Assembly: GCF_025947365.1 (NCBI RefSeq)
Contig: NZ_CP110012.1
Span: 4,340,001-4,404,000 of the forward strand
From: Flavobacterium sp. N502540
GTDB lineage: Bacteria; Bacteroidota; Bacteroidia; Flavobacteriales; Flavobacteriaceae
Length of the DNA: 64,000 nt
Reading direction: 5' to 3'
The translations under genes and the position numbers were made by a program. Shown here in pieces: positions 52,460 to 61,002 of the stretch (position 1 is the stretch's first letter; every line of letters starts with the position of its first letter). The notes below the pieces were generated by a model. That model did not search any database. It was not told where the DNA came from and worked only from the letters and a program-made list of their open reading frames with translations.

Positions 52460-52499
52460 AAATTCCAAATCCCAATGATGAGTTTGGGATTTGGAATTT
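52460..52499. repeat. Palindromic hairpin, AAATTCCAAATCCCAA family
   Basis: AAATTCCAAATCCCAA at 52460-52475 pairs with TTGGGATTTGGAATTT at 52484-52499. The arms are related to the hairpin at 9748-9795, suggesting a dispersed element that works as a terminator. Confidence 0.7.
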
Positions 52500-52524
52500 T
52501 TAAATTTTGGAATTTAATTTAGGT

Positions 52525-53475
52525 TTATTTCTTGATTAAACCTAAATCTACCAAGCGTTCGTATAAATAATCTCCAGCTGTAATATTTTCGAATTTCTTA
52601 GGATTCTCTGCATCAATACAATTTTCCAAACAATCCAGCTTCATATCGCTTACCGGATGCATAAAAAACGGAATAGAATAACGAGAGGTTCCCCATAATT
52701 CTCTTGGTGGGTTAACTACCTGATGAATAGTTGATTTTAATTTGTTGTTTGTATGTCTTGACAACATATCTCCAACATTAATTACCAACTGATCGTCTTC
52801 AGCAATAGCGTCAATCCATTCGCCATCGTGATTCTGAACCTGTAATCCTTTACCCTGAGCACCCATTAATAAGGTAATCAAATTGATATCACCATGAGCA
52901 GCCGCGCGAATTGCATTTTCCGGCTCAGTAGTGATAGGCGGGTAGTGGATTGGTCTTAAAATAGAGTTTCCGTCTTTCGCATACTGATCGAAATAAAACT
53001 CATCCAGACCTAAATGTAAAGCTAAGGCTCTTAATACATAAACACCTGTTTTCTCAAGCATTTGATACGCCTCTTTACCTACAACATTAAAACGAGGTAA
53101 TTCCGTAACATTTACGTTCTCAGGATACTCTGCTGCATATTTAGAAGAAGCATCCACGTACTGGCCAAAATGCCAGAATTCTTTTAAATCTCCCTCTTTG
53201 CGTCCTTTAGCATGTTCTTTTCCAAAAGAGACATAACCTCTTTGTCCGCCAATACCGGGAATTTCATAATTATGCTTAGTTTCTATTGGCAAAGCGAAAA
53301 ATTTTCTAATTTCGCTATAAAGCTCGTCTACCAACTGGTCGTCTAAAAAGTGACCTTTTAGGGCTACGAAGCCAATGTTTTCAAATGCACTGCCGATTTC
53401 ATTTACAAATTTTTGTTTACGTTTCGGGTCGTCCGAAAGGAAATCACGTAAGTCTACACTAGGAATGTTTTGCAT
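52525..53475 (-). CDS. Isopenicillin-N-synthase-family 2-oxoglutarate/Fe(II)-type oxygenase
   Basis: The 316-residue protein has iron ligands in AAAHGDINLITLL (HxD) and LKSTIHQVVNPP (His), with the oxoglutarate-binding RYSIPFFMHP (RxS) after it. The N-terminal region has SAFENIGFVALKGHFLDDQL. These are the family's hallmarks. Substrate unknown; members oxidise many small molecules. It is divergent from the E1 gene, with promoter-type sequence between. Confidence 0.92.
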   Translation of the reverse strand: MQNIPSVDLRDFLSDDPKRKQKFVNEIGSAFENIGFVALKGHFLDDQLVDELYSEIRKFFALPIETKHNYEIPGIGGQRGYVSFGKEHAKGRKEGDLKEFWHFGQYVDASSKYAAEYPENVNVTELPRFNVVGKEAYQMLEKTGVYVLRALALHLGLDEFYFDQYAKDGNSILRPIHYPPITTEPENAIRAAAHGDINLITLLMGAQGKGLQVQNHDGEWIDAIAEDDQLVINVGDMLSRHTNNKLKSTIHQVVNPPRELWGTSRYSIPFFMHPVSDMKLDCLENCIDAENPKKFENITAGDYLYERLVDLGLIKK

Positions 53476-53646
53476 ACTTTACATTTTTATTTAAAGATAA
53501 AAGGCGTTGTAAAACCTTTCAGTAACAAAGGTAGAGAATATTTTAGAATTCAATTTTAAAAGTTATACTAAAATTAAAATTTTCTAACAAAAAGCTATAA
53601 AATTGTTATATTTTTCTATATTTGAAATACTAAAAACTAACCGCTA

Positions 53647-55623
53647 ATGATCTTTTACAGACAAAACCTAACTGACACTCAATTATTAGACTTATATAAA
53701 AAAACTCTCAAACCCCGATTAATCGAAGAAAAGATGCTCATCTTAATTCGTCAGGGAAAAGTTTCCAAATGGTTCTCCGGAATAGGGCAGGAGGCCATCG
53801 CAGTAGGGGTTACCTCTATTTTAGATGACTCAGAATATGTGCTGCCTATGCACCGAAATCTAGGCGTTTTTACCAGCAGAAATATCCCGTTACATCGTTT
53901 ATTCTCGCAATGGCAAGGAAAAGCAAACGGTTTTACAAAAGGAAGGGACCGCAGTTTTCACTTTGGTACTCAGGAATACAATATTATCGGTATGATTTCG
54001 CATTTGGGTCCGCAACTTGGAATTGCAGACGGTATTGCACTGGCACATAAACTTAAAAATGAGAATAAAATAACAGCTGTTTTTACAGGTGAAGGTGCTA
54101 CTAGTGAAGGTGATTTTCATGAAGCGCTGAATATCGCTGCCGTGTGGAAATTACCCGTCATGTTTGTAATTGAAAACAACGGTTATGGATTATCTACACC
54201 AACAAACGAGCAATATTTTTGTGAAAACCTGGCAGATAAAGGAATAGGTTATGGTATAGAGAGTCATATTATTGATGGAAATAATATAGTGGAAATCTAT
54301 AATAAACTGGCACAACTGAAAGAAGAAATGCAGAAAGATCCACATCCGGTTTTGCTGGAGTTTAAGACTTTCAGAATGCGTGGCCATGAAGAAGCGAGTG
54401 GTACCAAATATGTTCCGCAGGAGCTAATGGACGAATGGGCAGCCAAAGATCCGGTAGCAAATTACAAAAAGTATTTAATAGAAACCGGTGTTCTGACCAC
54501 TGAATTTGACGAACAATTACACAGTTCCCTTAAACAGGAAATTGATGAAAACTGGGCTATGGCAAATGCAGAGCCGGAAATCGTTCCGGATTATAGCAGT
54601 GAATTAAATGATGTGTATAAACCAGTTATTTATGAAGAAGTTAAAGCTAATTCAGATGTAACTAATATTAGATTTATTGATGCCATCAGCAGCAGTTTAA
54701 AACAATCGATGGAACGGCATGAAAATCTGGTGATAATGGGGCAGGATATCGCTGAGTATGGCGGAGCTTTTAAAATCACGGATGGATTTGTGAAGTTGTT
54801 CGGGAAAGAACGTGTACGAAATACCCCAATTTGTGAGAGTGCAGTTGTTTCTGCGGGAATGGGATTGTCAATCAACGGTTGTAAAGCTATTGTTGAAATG
54901 CAGTTTGCCGATTTTGTTTCTACAGGTTTTAATCCAATTGTAAATTTACTGGCCAAATCACATTACCGTTGGGGAGAAAAGGCAGATGTTGTGGTACGAA
55001 TGCCTTGTGGTGGAGGAACTCAGGCAGGACCCTTTCATTCGCAGACCAATGAAGCATGGTTTACTAAAACTCCGGGACTGAAGGTTGTTTATCCGGCCTT
55101 TCCTTATGATGCAAAAGGATTATTGAATACTTCTATAAATGATCCGAATCCGGTATTGTTTTTTGAACACAAACAATTGTATCGCAGTGTTTATCAGGAT
55201 GTTCCTGTAGATTATTACACTATCCCGTTAGGAAAAGCAGCCTTATTAAAAGAAGGAGATTCGATCACTATTATAGCTTTTGGTGCCACCGTTCATTGGG
55301 CATTAGAAACGCTGAATAAAAATGCTGAAATAAAAGCAGATTTAATTGATTTAAGAACTTTACAGCCTTTGGATACCGAAACTATTTTTAATTCGGTTAA
55401 AAAGACAGGAAAAGTAATCATTTATCAGGAAGATACTTTGTTTGGTGGTGTTGCGAGTGATATTTCGGCCTTAATTATGGAGGAATGCTTTGAATATTTA
55501 GATGCTCCTGTAAAAAGAGTAGCCAGTTTAGATTCACCTATTCCGTTTACCAAAGCATTGGAGGATCAGTTTTTAGCTAAAAATCGATTTGAAGATGTTT
55601 TATTAGAATTATTGAAATATTAA
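53647..55623 (+). CDS. Branched-chain 2-oxoacid dehydrogenase E1, fused alpha and beta subunits
   Basis: The 658-residue protein starts with the E1-alpha half, whose TPP motif GEGATSEGDFHEALN ends in ENNGYG. The E1-beta half begins near residue 335 (IRFIDAISSSLKQSMERH) with IAEYGGAFKITDGF, VEMQFADFVSTGFNPIVN and VIYQEDTLFGGVASDISA. It feeds branched-chain acyl-CoA production in the cytoplasm. Alpha/beta fusions are known in Bacteroidota. The E2 and E3 genes are not in the window. TATATTTG at 53617-53624 is a probable -7 box, with the start 23 bases later. Confidence 0.92.
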   Translation: MIFYRQNLTDTQLLDLYKKTLKPRLIEEKMLILIRQGKVSKWFSGIGQEAIAVGVTSILDDSEYVLPMHRNLGVFTSRNIPLHRLFSQWQGKANGFTKGRDRSFHFGTQEYNIIGMISHLGPQLGIADGIALAHKLKNENKITAVFTGEGATSEGDFHEALNIAAVWKLPVMFVIENNGYGLSTPTNEQYFCENLADKGIGYGIESHIIDGNNIVEIYNKLAQLKEEMQKDPHPVLLEFKTFRMRGHEEASGTKYVPQELMDEWAAKDPVANYKKYLIETGVLTTEFDEQLHSSLKQEIDENWAMANAEPEIVPDYSSELNDVYKPVIYEEVKANSDVTNIRFIDAISSSLKQSMERHENLVIMGQDIAEYGGAFKITDGFVKLFGKERVRNTPICESAVVSAGMGLSINGCKAIVEMQFADFVSTGFNPIVNLLAKSHYRWGEKADVVVRMPCGGGTQAGPFHSQTNEAWFTKTPGLKVVYPAFPYDAKGLLNTSINDPNPVLFFEHKQLYRSVYQDVPVDYYTIPLGKAALLKEGDSITIIAFGATVHWALETLNKNAEIKADLIDLRTLQPLDTETIFNSVKKTGKVIIYQEDTLFGGVASDISALIMEECFEYLDAPVKRVASLDSPIPFTKALEDQFLAKNRFEDVLLELLKY

Positions 55624-55691
55624 TTACAAATAACAAATAGTTTTGCATAAAGAACATTTTTTTTATCTTTAAACCATAAAAAATATAACTT

Positions 55692-57434
55692 ATGAAAAAA
55701 CTGTTTGTTTCAATTTTTGCAATCACGCTACTTTTTTCCTGTAACAAGAATGGGAAGTCTGAGAGCGACAAAGCATTAGATACAAAATTCGACGCTTATA
55801 AGGATCGTTTTGTTACTGATTTATGGAAGATTAACCCGGGCTGGGCTTCGGCTGTTGGTTATCATAAACTAGATAGTGTTTTGGTTGTTCCGGATGCTGC
55901 TGAGGAAAAAAGACAACTTGATTTTGTTAATTCTGAATTGGATTCTTTAAAACAATTTAAACTTGAAGATTTGTCGGATAACAATAAGACTGATTTTCAA
56001 ATGATAAAAAATCAATTGGAAGCTACTGTTTTTAGCATTAAGGAAGTAAAATCTTCTCAGTGGAATCCTTCTGAATATAATGTTTGTGGAGCTTTCGCTG
56101 AAATCTTAAATGGTAAATACGATTCATTGGAAGTTCGTTTACGTGCTTTCAATGCTAAATTGAATAATGTTCCTGCATTTTATGAAGCAGCCAAAAAGAA
56201 TATTAAAAATCCAACAGTTGAACATACAGAGCTTGCTATAGCACAAAATTTGGGCGGTTCTACCGTTTTTGACGTTGATTTGGCTGCGGCTTTGGAAAAA
56301 AGTAAATTAACTGCTGCCGAGAAAAAACAAATACTCGATAAAGGAATCGTTGCTAAAAAAGCAGTTACAGATTATGCTGATTGGTTAAAGAAGTTAGACA
56401 ACAAAACACCACGTTCTTTCAGACTTGGTTCAGAATTATATGCTAAAAAATTCAATTTTGATATTCAATCAAGCTATACAGCGGAGGAAATCTTCAAAGT
56501 TGCTGTAGATCATAAGAAAGATTTACACGAAAAAATGTTTGTTTTGGCTGATAAACTTTGGAAAAAATACAAAGGAAACGAACCAAAACCTGCTGATAAA
56601 CTGGATTTAATCAAGCAAGTAATTGACAAGATCTCTTTACAGCATACTACACCGGAGAAATTCCAGTCTGAAATTGAAAAACAAATTCCGGAATTAACGG
56701 CTTATGTAAAAGCAAAAGATTTACTGTATATCGATCCTTCAAAACCACTTGTAGTTCGTAAAGAGCCAGCTTATATGGCAGGAGTGGCAGGAGCTTCTAT
56801 TTCGGCTCCCGGACCTTATGATAAAAATGCCAACACCTATTATAATGTGGGAAGCATGTCAGGCTGGACGGCTGAAAATTCAGAAAGCTACCTGCGTGAA
56901 TACAACGATTATATCCTTCAGATTTTAAACATTCACGAAGCTGTTCCGGGACATTATACTCAATTGGTTTACAGTAATCAATCGCCAAGTATCATTAAAT
57001 CTATTTTAGGAAATGGCGCTATGGTAGAAGGCTGGGCTGTTTATGCAGAGAAAATGATGTTGGAAAGCGGATATAAAAACTCTGATGAGATGTGGTTAAT
57101 GTACTACAAATGGAACTTGAGAGCTACTTGTAATACCATTTTGGATATTAGTGTGCATACTAAAAACATGTCTAAAGAGGCGGCTTTGGATTTATTAACT
57201 AAAGAAGCTTTCCAGCAACAAGCTGAGGCAGATGGGAAATGGAAACGTGTAACTTTATCACAAGTACAATTGTGTTCTTATTTTACAGGATACACCGAAA
57301 TCTATAATTTAAGAGAAGAACTTAAAAAGAAAGAAGGAGATAAATTCAATTTGAAGAAGTTTCACGAGAAATTCTTGAGTTTTGGAAGTGCTCCGGTGAA
57401 ATATATCAAAGAATTAATGTTGTCTGAGGAATAA
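55692..57434 (+). CDS. DUF885 lipoprotein
   Basis: The 580-residue protein begins MKKLFVSIFAITLLFSC with lipobox Cys17. The DUF885 zinc motif is NIHEAVPGHYTQLVYSNQ, and GNGAMVEGWAVYAEKMML follows, which supplies the further Glu typical of the family. Members are thought to be zinc-dependent hydrolases or peptidases. It is envelope-bound. It follows the E1 gene by 68 bases on the same strand. Confidence 0.9.
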   Translation: MKKLFVSIFAITLLFSCNKNGKSESDKALDTKFDAYKDRFVTDLWKINPGWASAVGYHKLDSVLVVPDAAEEKRQLDFVNSELDSLKQFKLEDLSDNNKTDFQMIKNQLEATVFSIKEVKSSQWNPSEYNVCGAFAEILNGKYDSLEVRLRAFNAKLNNVPAFYEAAKKNIKNPTVEHTELAIAQNLGGSTVFDVDLAAALEKSKLTAAEKKQILDKGIVAKKAVTDYADWLKKLDNKTPRSFRLGSELYAKKFNFDIQSSYTAEEIFKVAVDHKKDLHEKMFVLADKLWKKYKGNEPKPADKLDLIKQVIDKISLQHTTPEKFQSEIEKQIPELTAYVKAKDLLYIDPSKPLVVRKEPAYMAGVAGASISAPGPYDKNANTYYNVGSMSGWTAENSESYLREYNDYILQILNIHEAVPGHYTQLVYSNQSPSIIKSILGNGAMVEGWAVYAEKMMLESGYKNSDEMWLMYYKWNLRATCNTILDISVHTKNMSKEAALDLLTKEAFQQQAEADGKWKRVTLSQVQLCSYFTGYTEIYNLREELKKKEGDKFNLKKFHEKFLSFGSAPVKYIKELMLSEE

Positions 57435-57546
57435 AAACAACAACAATTACGGCCGATTTTAAACTTATAGAATCGTCGTTTGCAAGATTTTGTTTTATTA
57501 AGTGTAAAACATTTTTTTGAGAACTGCGTCCTAATGGATGCAAAGT

Positions 57547-57583
57547 AAAAAGACTAACAGTTTATTTAACCGTTAGTCTTTTT
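57547..57583. terminator. Terminator after the DUF885 gene
   Basis: AAAAGACTAAC pairs with GTTAGTCTTTT around a short loop and a T run follows. Confidence 0.75.
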
Positions 57584-57612
57584 TATTTTGGGGTTTAAAT
57601 AGTAATTTACGT

Positions 57613-57645
57613 AAATCCGACAGGTTTTTAAAACCTGTCGGATTT
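57613..57645. repeat. Perfect palindrome (ACAGGTTTT/AAAACCTGT element)
   Basis: AAATCCGACAGGTTTT at 57613-57628 and AAAACCTGTCGGATTT at 57630-57645 are perfect inverted repeats. A degenerate copy lies at 9815-9848. I recall this type as a common intergenic element in Flavobacteria. Confidence 0.75.
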
Positions 57646-57679
57646 GTTTTATAGGTCAAATTTTATTTTCATTTAAATT

Positions 57680-58087
57680 CTATTTTGACTTCGACTCTAA
57701 TTCAAACAATTGAACCTGACTTTTTAAGCGGTCGATGAGTAAATTCATCATTCTTTTGTTGAGACTGGAGGAGTTTTGAATATAAGTTTCGTATTCTTCA
57801 AGGGTAAAAAGCGCCATTACGATTCCTTTTAGAGAATTTCTAAACTTAATATCTTTTTGAATGGAGTTTTCGATGGTTTGGAGTTTCTTTTCCACTGTAT
57901 ACGAGTAAAAATCAGCTTTGTTTTTATTGACATAGTTAATGAAAACCGCAACAAATAAATCGTTCTGAAGTTTTAAAATGGGCCTAATCGTTTGATTTTG
58001 AAATAACTCATCCGCAGAAGATTGAGCACTTATGGTTCCTAAAGTTTCGCCTCTGAATTCTTTTAAAAAAGTGTCTCTTGCTTCCAT
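57680..58087 (-). CDS. Conserved hypothetical protein
   Basis: The 135-residue protein (MEARDTFLKEFRGETLGTIS, FNQ-type QNQTIRPILKLQNDL, FTLEEYETYIQNSSSLNKRM) appears all-helical with no known motif. No signal peptide. I recall similar flavobacterial proteins without function. It stands alone on the minus strand. Confidence 0.7.
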   Translation of the reverse strand: MEARDTFLKEFRGETLGTISAQSSADELFQNQTIRPILKLQNDLFVAVFINYVNKNKADFYSYTVEKKLQTIENSIQKDIKFRNSLKGIVMALFTLEEYETYIQNSSSLNKRMMNLLIDRLKSQVQLFELESKSK

Positions 58088-58216
58088 GTTTTTTCTTTAA
58101 ATTTAGAAAAAAATCCGATACGATTTTTTCTATTTAAACTAAAAATGATGCAATTTCATATTATTTTAAACTCCTGAACTTTGTTTGAAATGAATTTGCA
58201 TTTTAAAACCTCAAAA

Positions 58217-58645
58217 ATGATCAAAAAAATTATACTAGCTTCTTTATCCACTCTTGCTCTAATTTCTTGCAATTCAAAAGAAAACAAAGAAAAGTACAAA
58301 CATGCAGTTTATCGCGCGGTTCACAAAGGCGATACAGCAGTCTTAGACATTCATATAAACAACAAGCGGTTTTTTGGCCGTTATGAAGTATTCTACCATA
58401 AAATAGGTAAAGATTCCGGGGATGTAAGAGGGGATATGAAAGGAGATACGCTAAGAGGTGATTATCATTTTATCTCTAATGGCGGAAGCTGGAAGAGAAT
58501 TCCTTTAGCCTTGCTAAAAAAAGACAATAAACTGTTCCTGGGAAAAGGAGTAATAGGAATTTATTTTAATCTTCCGCTTTTTATGCCTGAGGTACCCATC
58601 GAGTATGATAAGTCAGAATTTGTTTTTGAAAAAGTTAAGGAGTAG
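58217..58645 (+). CDS. Small lipoprotein of unknown function
   Basis: The 142-residue protein starts MIKKIILASLSTLALISC with lipobox Cys18. The mature part (KHAVYRAVHKGDTAVLDIHI, GKDSGDVRGDMKGDTLRGDY) is beta-rich without a known motif. I choose 58217 over 58181 because it gives the lipobox. Followed by a palindromic repeat. Confidence 0.75.
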   Translation: MIKKIILASLSTLALISCNSKENKEKYKHAVYRAVHKGDTAVLDIHINNKRFFGRYEVFYHKIGKDSGDVRGDMKGDTLRGDYHFISNGGSWKRIPLALLKKDNKLFLGKGVIGIYFNLPLFMPEVPIEYDKSEFVFEKVKE

Positions 58646-58717
58646 TTTTTAGTCGCAGTCTCAGTATTCAGTTTTATGCCGAGACTGCGACTGAAAACTG
58701 AGACTGAATACTAAAAA
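58646..58717. repeat. Palindromic intergenic element (AGTCGCAGTCTC type)
   Basis: AGTCGCAGTCTC at 58651-58662 and GAGACTGCGACT at 58681-58692 are perfect inverted repeats, and the outer TTTTTAG/CTAAAAA arms at 58646-58652 and 58711-58717 match too. Alternative pairings with ACTGAAAACTGAGACTG are possible. It may work as a terminator between convergent genes. Confidence 0.65.
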
Positions 58718-58718
58718 T

Positions 58719-59978
58719 TTACCTCTCCAATATCTCAATCTTCGACGGCAGTTCAAATATCTCAAGATCGAAATATTCTACAGAAGCCATTATGTGATCA
58801 AAAATATCGGACATAATATATTCGTAATTGGCCCAGCGTTTATCGCTCGAAAAAGCATAAATTTCTAAAGGAACACCATTCGCAGTCGATTGCAGTTGAC
58901 GGCACATCATATGCATGTCTTTGTTTAAACCGGGATGTGTCACCAAATATTGCATGATATACTTGCGAAACAATCCTAAATTAGTCATGTTTCGGCCATT
59001 AAGTGCCAACGTTTTATCAATTCCGCGTACCTCATTGTATTTGTCGATTTCGGATTGTCTGGTCTCGATGTAAGAAGAAATCAATTGCACTTTTTTCATT
59101 TGATTCAGATCTTCGTCATTCAAAAAACGAATGCTGCTGCTTTTGATCAAAACGTGTCTTTTAATACGTCGACCGTCAGATTTCTGCATACCGCGCCAGT
59201 TCTGAAAAGAATCAGAACTCAAAGCATAGGTTGGAATTGTGGTAATCGTGTTGTCAAAATTTCGAACCTTAACTGTCGTCAGGTTAATTTCGATTACATC
59301 ACCATCAGCTCCGAATTTATCCATCGTAATCCAGTCGCCAATACGAACCATATCGTTTATCGCGACCTGAACGCTCGAAACAAACCCGAGAATAGTATCT
59401 CTGAAAATCAGGATAATAATTGCCGAAAGTGTTCCTAAAATAGTCAGCAATTCGCCTTGTTTGATTCCGAATAACTTCGAAATAATAATGGCAACTCCAA
59501 AAATCCAGAGAACAATCATAATAACCTGAACAAAACTGTCGATTGGTTTGTCGCTGTATTCCGGTTTTTGCTTTAAATAATCACGTAAAGCATTAAAAAT
59601 GGTACGGGTAATCCATAATCCCAGCAAAACAATATAAACGCCCACTATTTTTCCAAAAACAGCTTCCCAGTATTCATATTTATCCAGAATGATCGGAACA
59701 GCCTTGTAAATAAAGAAAAACGGAATTAAATAGGCCGTGTATTTTGTGGTTTTATTGTGAATGAGGTAATCGTCAAATTTTGTTTTGGTGCGCTGCGCAA
59801 AAATGGCGGTTAGCGTAACCAAAACAAATTTTGCAAAATAATAAATGGCATAAGCCAGTATGACCATAATGGCAATATTAAAGACCAGACTCACATAAGA
59901 CGCAATATTACGGCTCATGCCCCAGTCTCTAAAAATAGGGTATAAAAAGTTGAATATTTTATCCAAAAGTCTAGGCAT
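58719..59978 (-). CDS. MscS-family mechanosensitive ion channel
   Basis: The 419-residue protein has N-terminal membrane helices (about residues 25-195; e.g. IVLLGLWITRTIFNALRDYL and FVQVIMIVLWIFGVAIIISK). The MscS pore/cytoplasmic region then follows: LGTLSAIIILIFRDTILGFV, IGDWITMDKFGADGDVIEIN and NFDNTITTIPTYAL. It releases ions in osmotic downshift at the inner membrane. The size fits YbdG-like channels. The DUF3817-like gene overlaps its start by 8 bases. Confidence 0.92.
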   Translation of the reverse strand: MPRLLDKIFNFLYPIFRDWGMSRNIASYVSLVFNIAIMVILAYAIYYFAKFVLVTLTAIFAQRTKTKFDDYLIHNKTTKYTAYLIPFFFIYKAVPIILDKYEYWEAVFGKIVGVYIVLLGLWITRTIFNALRDYLKQKPEYSDKPIDSFVQVIMIVLWIFGVAIIISKLFGIKQGELLTILGTLSAIIILIFRDTILGFVSSVQVAINDMVRIGDWITMDKFGADGDVIEINLTTVKVRNFDNTITTIPTYALSSDSFQNWRGMQKSDGRRIKRHVLIKSSSIRFLNDEDLNQMKKVQLISSYIETRQSEIDKYNEVRGIDKTLALNGRNMTNLGLFRKYIMQYLVTHPGLNKDMHMMCRQLQSTANGVPLEIYAFSSDKRWANYEYIMSDIFDHIMASVEYFDLEIFELPSKIEILER

Positions 59979-60258
59979 TATTCTCCAGGTATTTTTTCTC
60001 TATATAAAAAGTTCCAAACGGAATAAGTGACGCTATCTGTATAATTGCAAAAGTTTTTAAATCCCAGTTTTGCGGTTTTTTAAGTAAAATTGCCAACAAT
60101 ACATATCCGATAAATAAAACACCATGTGTCATTCCTAACGGACGTAATAAGGTATGATAAAGTTCAGGATTATTGGTTTTGATGAAAAGCATATTGGTAA
60201 ACAATACTAAATAAGAGATTCCCTCTAAAATTGCAGTAACTTTGAAAATCTTGAGCAT
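59971..60258 (-). CDS. DUF3817-like small membrane protein
   Basis: The 95-residue protein (MLKIFKVTAILEGISYLVLF, TLLRPLGMTHGVLFIGYVLL) has about three membrane helices, the DUF3817 layout. Function unknown. Its stop overlaps the start of the MscS-family gene by 8 bases, so translation is probably coupled. Confidence 0.85.
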   Translation of the reverse strand: MLKIFKVTAILEGISYLVLFTNMLFIKTNNPELYHTLLRPLGMTHGVLFIGYVLLAILLKKPQNWDLKTFAIIQIASLIPFGTFYIEKKYLENNA

Positions 60259-60308
60259 ATTCTATTTTTTGAGTTTAATACTAGCAAAATTAAGTATTAT
60301 CGTTGGTT

Positions 60309-60343
60309 TTTGCAGTATCAATCAGGAAAGTAATTTACTTTTG
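60309..60343 (+). promoter_or_regulatory. Promoter of the DUF6155 gene
   Basis: TTTG at 60309-60312, a 23-base spacer and TACTTTTG at 60336-60343 fit the consensus with a long spacer. The ATG at 60362 would follow a leader of about 13 bases. Confidence 0.45.
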
Positions 60344-60361
60344 TAATCTTAAACTTTGATA

Positions 60362-60892
60362 ATGAGTAAACGCGATTTAAAAAAATATCTTGCCGAATTA
60401 GATAAGGAACAGCTCGAAGAGCAAATTATTGAATTGTATGAAAAGTTTAGTCCTGTAAAAGTGTACTACGATTTTGTCTTTAACTCTAAAGAAGATAAAC
60501 TATTGCAGGAATGTAAAGTAAAGATTTCACACGAATATTTTCCAATCAAAAAAGCAGGAGCCAGGAAACGTCCGAAAGCAAAATTGCGACGTTCGGTAGC
60601 GCAGAAATACATCAAACATTTTATTTTGTTAGGAGTTGATCCTTTTGTGGTTGCTGATATTATGCTTTACAATATAGAAATAGCACAGACTTATTCGTCT
60701 CAAAATCCGGTTAAACAGGAATTATTCTGTAAAAGCATCTTCAATTCCTTCGAACAGGCAGTGAATTTTTCGATTTCCAATGGAATTTTACCGGATTTTA
60801 AAGAAAGAATCATCACCATTCAACAAGAAACTCTTCAACAAAAATGGGTAAATAGGTACGATTTCGAGGCAATTTTAGAGAAAATCGACTAA
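60362..60892 (+). CDS. DUF6155 protein
   Basis: The 176-residue protein (MSKRDLKKYLAELDKEQLEE, KVYYDFVFNSKEDKLLQECK, KAGARKRPKAKLRRSVAQKY) is helical with a basic central stretch. This matches DUF6155, a common Bacteroidota family of unknown function. I choose the second ATG, at 60362. It precedes two helicase genes. Confidence 0.85.
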   Translation: MSKRDLKKYLAELDKEQLEEQIIELYEKFSPVKVYYDFVFNSKEDKLLQECKVKISHEYFPIKKAGARKRPKAKLRRSVAQKYIKHFILLGVDPFVVADIMLYNIEIAQTYSSQNPVKQELFCKSIFNSFEQAVNFSISNGILPDFKERIITIQQETLQQKWVNRYDFEAILEKID

Positions 60893-61002
60893 TAAAGTGA
60901 TTCTCATAAAAAATCTTATTTAAAAAAAACATTTATTTTAGGTTAAAATAAAGTGAAAAACTGTTTTTTCGGTGTATTTTTGCAAAAATCCAAAAATAAA
61001 CA

